DNA of 20,269 bases from CAZLMF01 sp964560565 (GTDB taxonomy: Bacteria > Bacillota > Clostridia > Oscillospirales > Ruminococcaceae). Position 1 is the stretch's first letter, and each line of letters starts with the position of its first letter. The notes beneath the pieces are model-generated. The model saw nothing but the letters and a program-made list of their open reading frames with translations, was not told the origin of the DNA and did not search any database. A program made the position numbers and the translations under genes. Positions 1 through 5,664 of this stretch are shown here, piece after piece. The stretch is taken from the NCBI GenBank assembly GCA_964560565.1, contig CAZLMF010000025.1:1-20269 (forward strand), read 5' to 3'.

Positions 1-105
1 CACCGTATTGTTTGGCATGGCAGGGCAATTTGCACAGCCCGAAAGCCTTCATGCGAAAGCTGCCCACTTAATGAGAATTGCCCATATCCCCAAAAAACAA
101 AATAG
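1..105 (+). CDS. nth: Endonuclease III, C-terminal end (partial)
   Basis: The first 34 codons of the window, read in frame 1, end at a TAG stop at 103-105 and carry the iron-sulfur signature of endonuclease III. The cysteines are spaced C-x6-C-x2-C-x5-C (residues 11, 18, 21 and 27 of the fragment), after a WHGR stretch and including RKPSCESCPL. Endonuclease III is a DNA glycosylase/AP lyase that removes oxidised pyrimidines in base excision repair; the [4Fe-4S] cluster bound by these cysteines helps it contact DNA. Only the C-terminus lies inside the window, so the catalytic Lys/Asp region cannot be judged. The next gene is tRNA-Leu, which has its own promoter. The identification rests on the exact cysteine spacing and is strong despite the short length. 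Confidence 0.9.
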   Translation, partial: HRIVWHGRAICTARKPSCESCPLNENCPYPQKTK

Positions 106-126
106 GCGCAAGGTGCTAAAAATATC

Positions 127-155
127 TTGCATTTTAAGGTGAAATGTGGTAATAT
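127..155 (+). promoter_or_regulatory. Promoter of tRNA-Leu
   Basis: A -35 TTGCAT (127-132) and a -10 TAATAT (150-155) are separated by 17 bp, with an extended -10 TG at 147-148. The predicted transcription start falls near 162, about 13 bases before the mature tRNA. It lies inside a 9-bp inverted repeat pair at 103-111 and 161-169. Confidence 0.75.
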
Positions 156-174
156 ATTTTTTGCGCCTACATAT

Positions 175-261
175 GCGGATATGGCGGAATCGGCAGACGC
201 GCTGGCTTCAGGTGCCAGTGGTAGCAATACCGTGGAGGTTCAAGTCCTCTTATCCGCACCA
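175..261 (+). tRNA. tRNA-Leu (anticodon CAG)
   Basis: This is a class II tRNA with a long variable arm. The acceptor arm GCGGATA (175-181) pairs with TATCCGC (251-257), followed by discriminator A and an encoded CCA (259-261). The anticodon stem CTGGC/GCCAG (202-206/214-218) encloses the loop TTCAGGT with anticodon CAG at 209-211. The T-arm is GAGG-TTCAAGT-CCTC. The gene reads CUG leucine codons. It has its own promoter and a terminator immediately downstream, so it is a single-gene transcription unit. Confidence 0.97.
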
Positions 262-265
262 CATT

Positions 266-312
266 AAAGTCGTGTATGAGGATTTGAACTCATACATGAC
301 TTTTTATCTTTT
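266..312 (+). terminator. Intrinsic terminator after tRNA-Leu
   Basis: A 15-bp stem (266-280 with 289-303, one G/A mismatch) and an 8-base loop are followed by a T-rich run. The last bases of the 3' arm also provide the candidate -35 of the next gene. Confidence 0.85.
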
Positions 313-324
313 CTGTGATAAAAT
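296..324 (+). promoter_or_regulatory. Candidate promoter of the NUDIX gene
   Basis: A weak -35 ATGACT (296-301) lies in the 3' arm of the tRNA terminator, 17 bp from a -10 TAAAAT (319-324) with an extended TG at 316-317. This gives a leader of roughly 35 bases before the ATG at 367. Confidence 0.5.
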
Positions 325-366
325 GAAATAAAGTAATTTACATTAGATTTGGAGGGTAACTGACAA

Positions 367-828
367 ATGTCTAAAACTGAAAAAGCAATCGTTACTGCAT
401 TATGTATGATCTATAAAGATGATAAAATTCTCCTTCAAGATAAGGTATCAGGTTGGGTTGGCCTAACTTTTCCGGGTGGACATATAGAAAAGGAAGAATC
501 TTTTGTACTTGGAATCAAAAGAGAAATATTTGAGGAAACTGGTCTAACAATTCATAATCCTAAACTTTGTGGCATTAAACAATTCCAAACCGAAGATGAC
601 GAAAGATATATTGTAATTTATTTCAAAACAAATGAATTTGAAGGAGAATTAATATCATCTGATGAGGGAGAAATGGTTTGGATGGAGCGTAGCGAGCTAA
701 ACGAAAAAAATGTAGCAAATGGCTTCTTAGACACGTTAAAAGCTTTTGATGATGATACTATTACAGAAATGATGTATGAACGGCGTAAAAAAAATGACGG
801 CTTTGAATGGACATTAAAACTCTATTAA
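367..828 (+). CDS. NUDIX hydrolase, MutT/8-oxo-dGTPase-like
   Basis: A 153-residue protein with a complete NUDIX box at residues 38-60, G-x5-E-x7-RE-U-x-EE-x-G-U. It reads as G38, E44, R52-E53, E56-E57 and G59, the residues that bind the catalytic divalent metal. NUDIX enzymes hydrolyse nucleoside diphosphates linked to another group; the short single-domain form and overall similarity suggest a MutT-type (8-oxo-)dGTP diphosphatase that cleans the nucleotide pool, but substrate cannot be read from sequence. The start is supported by GGAGGG at 351-356, ten bases before the ATG. It appears to be monocistronic, with a terminator at 915-957. Confidence is high for the family and low for the substrate. 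Confidence 0.9.
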   Translation: MSKTEKAIVTALCMIYKDDKILLQDKVSGWVGLTFPGGHIEKEESFVLGIKREIFEETGLTIHNPKLCGIKQFQTEDDERYIVIYFKTNEFEGELISSDEGEMVWMERSELNEKNVANGFLDTLKAFDDDTITEMMYERRKKNDGFEWTLKLY

Positions 829-1140
829 AACTAATAAGCACAATCCTTAGCTAGTTAGTTCAAATCCCCGCACTAAAAAGTAGATGACATCTTAATACAG
901 CGGGGCTCGCATGACAACGTGACAAACTTTTTGTCAAAATTTGTCGCGTTGCTTTTTGCAGCTTTACTCAGTGAACTCAGATCGTTCCAGCTTGTGGCTT
1001 GTGCAAATGGAAGCTACGCAAACAAAGCCCCTTGCTCCTTTATGGAGTGAATCTTTTGAGATGATAAACGGTTATGATTTCTATCTTTTTAGAAAATTCA
1101 GAAAACCGTCTTCATGACATAATAATATGAGGAGATAAAC
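829..1140 (+). other. 312-bp gene-free stretch with nested dyads
   Basis: No convincing gene is seen on either strand. The stretch holds a CCCCGC/GCGGGG dyad (866-871 and 900-905) enclosing a smaller palindrome, AGATG-a-CATCT (882-892), then a terminator-like hairpin (915-957). The remainder (958-1120) has open stretches on both strands but no start with a ribosome site and no motif that I recognise. It could be decayed sequence or a dispersed intergenic repeat. The ribosome site of the downstream lipoprotein is GAGGAG at 1129-1134. Confidence 0.5.
915..957 (+). terminator. Intrinsic terminator
   Basis: A 12-bp stem, CAACGTGACAAA (915-926) with TTTGTCGCGTTG (940-951), contains one T·G pair and a 13-base loop, and is followed by five Ts at 953-957. 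It lies 87 bp past the NUDIX stop and would end that transcript. Confidence 0.7.
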
Positions 1141-1656
1141 ATGAAAAAAACAGCATTAGTTCTTATGGTTTCGTTATTGGTTATGCTTACCGGATGCAGC
1201 AATGGTTCTAGCGGCGGGGGAGCCGGCAGCAAGGATTTTTTCGATTTGATAAACCAGATCGAAGTCGGAGATTCTCTTGAGAAAATTAACGAAGTAATCG
1301 GTTCTGAGGGCGAGGTTCGCTCCGATAATGCTACATATACATGGGAGAACTTCAGCGCAGTATTCAGAGTAGACGATACGTCAGCGGCTCTCTCTGTCAG
1401 CTTGCTTTATGATAATAAGGATGTCGAAAACAGCAAGGTTAAAATTAAGGATTTAGACGCTTTAAAAGCAAAAGTAAGCGAAGGAATATTTTACAATGAT
1501 TTCAAAGAGTATGTAGGCGGCGTTGATGGTGTGTTGGTTTCAAAAAACTCATCAACAAATGGATTTGTTTGGCGCAATCCAAATGGTTCCGTTGTAGATG
1601 CATCCTTCAGAGTAGAAGACAATATGTGCAACAGCTTTGTTGGTTCAGGGAAATAA
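1141..1656 (+). CDS. Small lipoprotein with two BLIP/SmpA-like repeats
   Basis: A 171-residue protein with a lipoprotein signal peptide, MKKTALVLMVSLLVMLTGC, whose lipobox LTGC places the lipidated Cys at residue 19. A Gly/Ser-rich spacer follows. The mature part seems to contain two related modules. Each has a short helix-like start (VGDSLEKINEVIG; IFYNDFKEYVGG), then a strand pair around TYTWEN or FVWRNPNG, ending in an FRV(D/E)D strand. This layout is that of the BLIP-like/SmpA-OmlA fold found in small secreted and envelope proteins. No catalytic residues are apparent, so a protein-binding role on the outer face of the membrane is possible. GAGGAG at 1129-1134 supports the start. A strong terminator at 1701-1732 makes it a single-gene unit. 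The fold assignment is an inference. Confidence 0.75.
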   Translation: MKKTALVLMVSLLVMLTGCSNGSSGGGAGSKDFFDLINQIEVGDSLEKINEVIGSEGEVRSDNATYTWENFSAVFRVDDTSAALSVSLLYDNKDVENSKVKIKDLDALKAKVSEGIFYNDFKEYVGGVDGVLVSKNSSTNGFVWRNPNGSVVDASFRVEDNMCNSFVGSGK

Positions 1657-1700
1657 AAGCGGTTGTGCGTTTTACTGCAAATACACTTTCTCAGCCTAGC

Positions 1701-1732
1701 AAAAAACTGTCGATTCTTGTCGACAGTTTTTT
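1701..1732 (+). terminator. Intrinsic terminator
   Basis: A perfect 13-bp stem (1701-1713 with 1720-1732) with loop TTCTTG. The A-run and T-run on the two sides make it potentially active in both directions. Confidence 0.92.
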
Positions 1733-1741
1733 ACATTATAG

Positions 1742-1770
1742 TTGAAATGAATAGTCATTTGTGATATTAT
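1742..1770 (+). promoter_or_regulatory. Promoter of purC
   Basis: TTGAAA (1742-1747), a 17-bp spacer and TATTAT (1765-1770), with an extended -10 TG at 1762-1763. It lies between the preceding terminator and the GGAG ribosome site at 1793-1796. Confidence 0.8.
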
Positions 1771-1804
1771 TTAAACAAAGATTAATTATATTGGAGTTTT
1801 AAAT

Positions 1805-2425
1805 ATGCTTTATGATTTAAAAAAGCTTACCATTGATGATGAAAATGAAACATATGAAATGCTACAAGTGATGAAACCTGCCGAAAAGCTGAAATTTAAG
1901 TACATAAANNNNNNNNNNNNNNNNNNNNNNNNNNNNNNNNNNNNNNNNNNNNNNNNNNNNNNNNNNNNNNNNNNNNNNNNNNNNNNNNNNNNNNNNNNNN
2001 NNNNNNNNACACAATTCGGCGGCAAGGCAGGGATAGAAGTGATTTGCCGTCTGAAAGCAGTGGGCAGCTTCTTCCGCCGTTATGGCGACTATTGCACAGA
2101 GGGGCAGGATTTGGATTACTACGTCGAGGTAAGCCTAAAAGACGATGTGCGAGGCGACCCGATGATCGCCGCTGACGCTTTGAATATGCTGGGCATAGTG
2201 TCTTATGCTGAATATGAGGATTTAGTAGCTCGCACTAAGCAGGCAACAGCAATAATACATGACGATTTAGCGGCAAAAGGTCTGACCCTCTACGATATTA
2301 AGATGGAGTTCGGGCGAATTGACGGCAAGGTTGCGCTGCTAGATGAGTTTTCATGGGGCATTATGCGTGTCTACAAGGACGGCAAATGGCTACAACCGTT
2401 TGAGCTTAGCAAGTATTTCGAATAA
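1805..2425 (+). CDS. purC: Phosphoribosylaminoimidazole-succinocarboxamide synthase (SAICAR synthase), interrupted by an assembly gap
   Basis: After the gap the protein matches the clostridial branch of SAICAR synthase: GIEVICR, AVGSFFRRYG, EVSLKDD, GDPMI, LYDIKMEFG, LLDEF and MRVYKDGKWLQP occur in the family order. The enzyme joins aspartate to CAIR using ATP in de novo purine synthesis. The 100 Ns at 1909-2008 replace the nucleotide-binding N-terminal lobe. By comparison with the family about 85 residues belong there, not the 33 implied, so the N run is probably a placeholder of arbitrary length. About 34 residues precede the gap, which suggests a short N-terminal extension. The ATG at 1805 has GGAG eight bases upstream. 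No other pur gene is adjacent and no purine riboswitch is visible. Confidence 0.85.
   Translation: MLYDLKKLTIDDENETYEMLQVMKPAEKLKFKYIXXXXXXXXXXXXXXXXXXXXXXXXXXXXXXXXXXTQFGGKAGIEVICRLKAVGSFFRRYGDYCTEGQDLDYYVEVSLKDDVRGDPMIAADALNMLGIVSYAEYEDLVARTKQATAIIHDDLAAKGLTLYDIKMEFGRIDGKVALLDEFSWGIMRVYKDGKWLQPFELSKYFE
1909..2008. other. Assembly gap (100 Ns) inside purC
   Basis: Exactly 100 Ns, the usual placeholder for a gap of unknown length. It removes the N-terminal lobe of purC. Confidence 0.95.
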
Positions 2426-2476
2426 AGTTTCAAACAAGTTACTTACCATAATCGTTTCCCTATCGGCACTACCAAT

Positions 2477-2522
2477 AAAACGAAAACCACACGGCTCAAA
2501 GTGCCATGTGGTTTTCGTTTTT
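2477..2522 (+). terminator. Intrinsic terminator after purC
   Basis: A 19-bp stem (2477-2495 with 2503-2521, one C/A mismatch), a 7-base loop and a T-rich 3' end. Because of the A-rich 5' side it may also work on the opposite strand. Confidence 0.9.
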
Positions 2523-2564
2523 GAGGGATAATACATGATTTTCTACACTCCTGCTCTCAGAGTC

Positions 2565-2593
2565 TTGTTTTCCATAAGAAAATACTATAAAAT
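2565..2593 (+). promoter_or_regulatory. Candidate promoter of the PHP gene
   Basis: TTGTTT (2565-2570), 17 bp, TAAAAT (2588-2593). The region around the -10 is very AT-rich, so the exact hexamer is uncertain. Confidence 0.5.
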
Positions 2594-2682
2594 ATATAGT
2601 AGTACATTATCTAATCACTAAAGTTTAACGCAGCAATAAAATCAGCAGGGAGAGGGTTTCAATCAACAGTTTCAAATATGAA

Positions 2683-3342
2683 ATGCATACTCACACACAT
2701 GAAGTCAGCAGATGCGCTTCAATTCCGGCGCAGGAGCTTGTGCAGTTTTACAAAGATAGAGGTTTTAGAGGAATTTGCATCACTGATCACTTTTTAAACG
2801 GAAATACAACAGTTGCGCACAACTTAGATTGGGCGCAGCGAATAGAAATGTTTTGTAGCGGATATGAAAAAGCTTTGATACATGGTCAAAAGATAGGGAT
2901 TGACGTATTTTTTGGCTGGGAGTATTCATATTTCGGCACTGATTTTCTGACCTACGGGTTGGATAAGAGCTGGCTTATAAACCATCCTAACTTACTGGAT
3001 TTAAGCGTAAATGAATATCTAGACCTTGTAAGAAGTGAAGGCGGCTTTGTTGTTCAAGCGCACCCCTTTAGAGAGGATTCCCATATAGAAGCAATTCGCT
3101 TGTTTCCACGAAAGGTTGACGGCATTGAGACAATAAATGCAAACAGAAATGACTTCGAAAATGAAAGAGCGAAGGAGTATGCAGAGAATTATCACCTGCT
3201 ACAAATAAGCGGTTCTGACAATCATAGTGGCGCTCAACAAAGGCTGTGTGGTGTTAAATCAGATAGAACTTTAGCAGATATACAAGACTTAATTACAGCA
3301 CTTAAAAACGGAGAAACAGAGCTTTTCACAGAATATATTTAG
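2683..3342 (+). CDS. PHP-domain phosphoesterase
   Basis: The metal-binding motifs of the PHP (polymerase and histidinol phosphatase) domain appear in order. They are MHTHTHE at the N-terminus (H2, H4), ITDH (D35, H36), a Glu in FFGWEYS, VQAHPF and SGSDNH. PHP enzymes bind two or three metal ions and hydrolyse phosphoesters; the substrate here is unknown. At 219 residues from this ATG it is a stand-alone PHP protein. The start is doubtful: ATG 2683 has no ribosome site close by, whereas GGAGAGGG (2649-2656) lies just upstream of an in-frame ATC at 2662. Reading from there would add NSFKYE directly before the MHTHT motif, as is usual in relatives. The mature protein may therefore begin at 2662 with a non-standard or mutated start codon. 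Confidence 0.85.
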   Translation: MHTHTHEVSRCASIPAQELVQFYKDRGFRGICITDHFLNGNTTVAHNLDWAQRIEMFCSGYEKALIHGQKIGIDVFFGWEYSYFGTDFLTYGLDKSWLINHPNLLDLSVNEYLDLVRSEGGFVVQAHPFREDSHIEAIRLFPRKVDGIETINANRNDFENERAKEYAENYHLLQISGSDNHSGAQQRLCGVKSDRTLADIQDLITALKNGETELFTEYI

Positions 3343-3389
3343 ACACAAACTCATGCTATATTATTATCATACCAACACTTAACTCCATT

Positions 3390-3453
3390 TAGCTTATCGT
3401 AAGCTACAATTTAGCTATATACTTGTTGAAATTTAAGCAACAAAGTAGCTAAA
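3390..3453 (+). other. Stacked dyads upstream of the esterase promoter
   Basis: A 7-bp hairpin TAGCTTA-TCG-TAAGCTA (3390-3406) is followed by a compound dyad. In it TTTAGCTA (3410-3417) pairs with TAGCTAAA (3446-3453), and TTGTTG (3423-3428) pairs with CAACAA (3438-3443) inside. There is no T-run, so it is not a typical terminator. It lies six bases before the -35 of the next promoter and could be an operator or a weak terminator. Confidence 0.5.
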
Positions 3454-3458
3454 ACTAT

Positions 3459-3487
3459 TTGACTAATAAACACCATAGTGATATAAT
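3459..3487 (+). promoter_or_regulatory. Promoter of the CE2/CE4 esterase pair
   Basis: TTGACT (3459-3464), 17 bp, TATAAT (3482-3487), with an extended -10 TG at 3479-3480. One of the strongest promoter matches in the window. Confidence 0.88.
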
Positions 3488-3518
3488 CATATAAAACCTT
3501 ATTAAAGGAGCTGTAATT

Positions 3519-4703
3519 ATGAAAAAACTTCGCATAGGCTGTTTACTGCTTGCATGCGGCATAATGCTATCCGCTTGCGGACAAACCATTTCGGAAGAAA
3601 GTTCAAATGACAAATCATCTGAGGAGATAATTACTGAAATGAACCAAACCTACACCGCAAAGCCCGAAAATGTCAAGCAACTTGGGCGTACATACTATTC
3701 AGACAAAGATATTCTTTGGTGCGCATTTTCAGGCACTGGTGCTGAATTTAAGTTCAGCGGAACAAAATGCACTATAAATATTGTCGGCGATTCTGTCAGC
3801 ACCACAAGCGAAGTTGACAACCATGCACGCGTTGCGATTTACGTCAACGATAAGCGTGTAGTTGATGAAATGCTCACAAAGCAGGAAAACCAGTTTGTTG
3901 TTGTAGACGAAACTGAAGCTACTAATGCGACTATTAAAATAGTAAAGCTTTCCGAAACTGCAATGTCCACCTTTGGTATAGGTTCTATTGAAGTTGAGGG
4001 CGGAAAAATCGAGCCAACCGAGAAAAAGGAGCTGCTTATTGAGTTTATAGGTGACTCCATTACCTGCGGATATGGTGTTGATGATGAGGATCGTGACCAT
4101 CATTTCTCCACCACAACTGAAGATGTAACAAGGGCATATGCCTACAAAACCGCTCAAACATTAAATGCTGATTACAGCATGGTAGCAATAAGCGGATATG
4201 GCATTATTTCAGGCTACTCCTCCGACGATAAACCCGTTTCCAACCAAACAATTCCCCAGTATTACGATACGCTTGGCTTTACATACGGCGACTTTGGTAG
4301 TGAAAAGCCTCAGGATATTAAGTGGGACTTCTCAGCTGCTCAGCCTGATATTATCCTTGTTAACCTCGGCACCAACGACAGCAGCTACACCAAGGGCAAG
4401 GAAGACAGGATAGCATCCTTTACTGAGGAATATGGCAAGTTCATTAAAACAATTCGTGAGAAAAACCCTGACGCAACAATAATCTGCTCTTTAGGAATAA
4501 TGGGCGCTCAATTGTATTCCTCTATTGAGCTTGCAGTTAATACCTATGTTGAGGAAACAGGGGACGAAAATATCGAGCTATTTAAGTTTAGTGAGCAAAG
4601 ACAGGAGGACGGCCATGCAGCTGATTGGCACCCTACTGAGACTACACATATAAAGGCAGCTGGCAAGCTAGTTGAAAAGATTCAAGAAATTCTCCCAGAA
4701 TAA
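3519..4703 (+). CDS. Lipoprotein SGNH esterase, carbohydrate esterase family 2-like
   Basis: A 394-residue protein with a lipoprotein leader ending LSAC (Cys20) and an acidic Ser-rich spacer. Residues about 55-165 form a beta-rich domain (GRTYYSDKDILWCAFSG, KCTINIVGDS, RVAIYVND) like the jelly-roll module of CE2 enzymes. The SGNH hydrolase core follows: GDSITCGYG with nucleophile Ser180, NLGTND (Gly284, Asn286) and DWHPT with Asp369 and His371. CE2 enzymes remove O-acetyl groups from plant polysaccharides such as xylan and glucomannan. The protein should be tethered to the outer face of the membrane. The start is supported by AAGGAG upstream of the ATG. It is followed after 43 bp by a second lipoprotein deacetylase, suggesting a shared substrate. 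Family certainty is high; the exact polysaccharide is unknown. Confidence 0.88.
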   Translation: MKKLRIGCLLLACGIMLSACGQTISEESSNDKSSEEIITEMNQTYTAKPENVKQLGRTYYSDKDILWCAFSGTGAEFKFSGTKCTINIVGDSVSTTSEVDNHARVAIYVNDKRVVDEMLTKQENQFVVVDETEATNATIKIVKLSETAMSTFGIGSIEVEGGKIEPTEKKELLIEFIGDSITCGYGVDDEDRDHHFSTTTEDVTRAYAYKTAQTLNADYSMVAISGYGIISGYSSDDKPVSNQTIPQYYDTLGFTYGDFGSEKPQDIKWDFSAAQPDIILVNLGTNDSSYTKGKEDRIASFTEEYGKFIKTIREKNPDATIICSLGIMGAQLYSSIELAVNTYVEETGDENIELFKFSEQRQEDGHAADWHPTETTHIKAAGKLVEKIQEILPE

Positions 4704-4746
4704 ACTGATGTATAAATCAACTTTAGGTTAAGTGAAGGAGAAATTA

Positions 4747-5547
4747 ATGAAAAAGCGTATATTATTTATTCTTCTTGCTGTATTGATGTTTACAGCTTGT
4801 ACGAGCAAAACACCTATGGAAAGCGAGCAAGATGAAAAAAGTTCAGAGGAAACAACAAGCCAAGTATCTGAGGGGAGCGAAATAGCTGACGTGATTTTAC
4901 GAGCAGAGATAGATTCTACTAAGCCAGTCATTGCACTGACCTTTGATGACGGCCCTAACACCACCACCACCCTGCAAGTAATTGAAAAGCTTCAAAAACA
5001 TCAAGTAGTGGCATCGTTCTTTGTAATAGGCGATAAAATCAATGATGATACCGCAGAGTCAATAAAGCTTGCTTTTGACATAGGCTGTGAAATCAACAAC
5101 CACTCCCAAACCCATGCCTACATGGACAAAATGACAGCAGAGGATATTACAGCTGAAATTGAGTACACCTCCGAGAAAATCGAGGAGATTACAGGGGTAG
5201 CACCGAAGTTTTTCCGCCCTCCATATATCGCTGTGAACAACACAATGCATGAAGCGATTGATTTGCCTTTTATTGCAGGTTATGGCGCTAATGACTGGGA
5301 CGATAGCTATGACGCTCAAACAAGGTGCGACCTAATTATGGACCAGATTAAAGACGGCGGTATTATCCTGCTTCATGATGCGCAGGGGAATAAACTAACC
5401 GTTGAAGCACTTGACTTGCTTATTCCTGCGCTTTTAGATGAAGGCTATCAATTTGTGACTGTTTCGGAGCTTTTCGAGATTAAGGAAATTGAGCCTAAGG
5501 AATCCTTCGTTTATACAAATGTTCTCCAAAAGGGAATGCGTGGGTAG
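4747..5547 (+). CDS. Lipoprotein polysaccharide deacetylase (NodB/CE4)
   Basis: The ATG at 4747 is preferred over an in-frame GTG at 4732 because GAAGGAG (4734-4740) sits six bases before it and the lipoprotein leader MKKRILFILLAVLMFTAC begins there. The 266-residue protein has all five NodB motifs: TFDDGP (Asp67, Asp68), HSQTH (His119, His123), RPPY (Arg157), NDWDD, and LLHD (His210). These bind a divalent metal and supply the acid/base pair that removes N- or O-acetyl groups from peptidoglycan, chitin oligomers or xylan. It is anchored on the outer surface and probably co-transcribed with the preceding CE2-like esterase, since no promoter or terminator is seen between them. A terminator follows at 5575-5611. 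Confidence 0.9.
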   Translation: MKKRILFILLAVLMFTACTSKTPMESEQDEKSSEETTSQVSEGSEIADVILRAEIDSTKPVIALTFDDGPNTTTTLQVIEKLQKHQVVASFFVIGDKINDDTAESIKLAFDIGCEINNHSQTHAYMDKMTAEDITAEIEYTSEKIEEITGVAPKFFRPPYIAVNNTMHEAIDLPFIAGYGANDWDDSYDAQTRCDLIMDQIKDGGIILLHDAQGNKLTVEALDLLIPALLDEGYQFVTVSELFEIKEIEPKESFVYTNVLQKGMRG

Positions 5548-5574
5548 AAAAGGCACTCGATAAAATATGTATGC

Positions 5575-5611
5575 AAACAACAGCCAATGAATAATTGGCT
5601 GTTGTTTTTTT
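5575..5611 (+). terminator. Intrinsic terminator after the esterase pair
   Basis: A perfect 14-bp stem (5575-5588 with 5594-5607), a 5-base loop and a T-run up to 5611. The 3' arm contains the -35 of the ddh promoter. Confidence 0.93.
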
Positions 5612-5630
5612 CCTATCAGAATGCTATAAT
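5602..5630 (+). promoter_or_regulatory. Promoter of ddh (and probably the ECF operon)
   Basis: TTGTTT (5602-5607), 17 bp, consensus TATAAT (5625-5630), extended -10 TG at 5622-5623. The -35 lies inside the preceding terminator, so the two signals overlap physically. Confidence 0.78.
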
Positions 5631-5664
5631 AAAACTGATTACTCAAATAGAGAAGGGGACAATT

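Noticed and set aside
23..83. Inverted repeat GGGCAATT/AATTGCCC suggesting a structured RNA (6S-like) before tRNA-Leu
   Set aside because: The region reads in frame as the endonuclease III C-terminus with exact Fe-S cysteine spacing; the repeat lies within coding sequence.
146..331. 61-codon open frame covering the tRNA
   Set aside because: It runs through tRNA-Leu and its terminator and has no ribosome site; a chance frame.
855..872. GTTCAAATCCCCGC resembles a tRNA T-arm/acceptor 3' end (possible attachment-site remnant)
   Set aside because: No integrase, no second copy of the sequence nearby and no rest of a tRNA; the similarity is too short.
1097..1125. Promoter TTCAGA-17-TAATAA for the lipoprotein
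   Set aside because: The predicted start would fall on the ribosome site at 1129-1134, so it is unlikely to be functional.
3729..4157. 142-codon minus-strand frame inside the CE2-like gene
   Set aside because: Antisense to a clear SGNH hydrolase, with no motif and no start signal.
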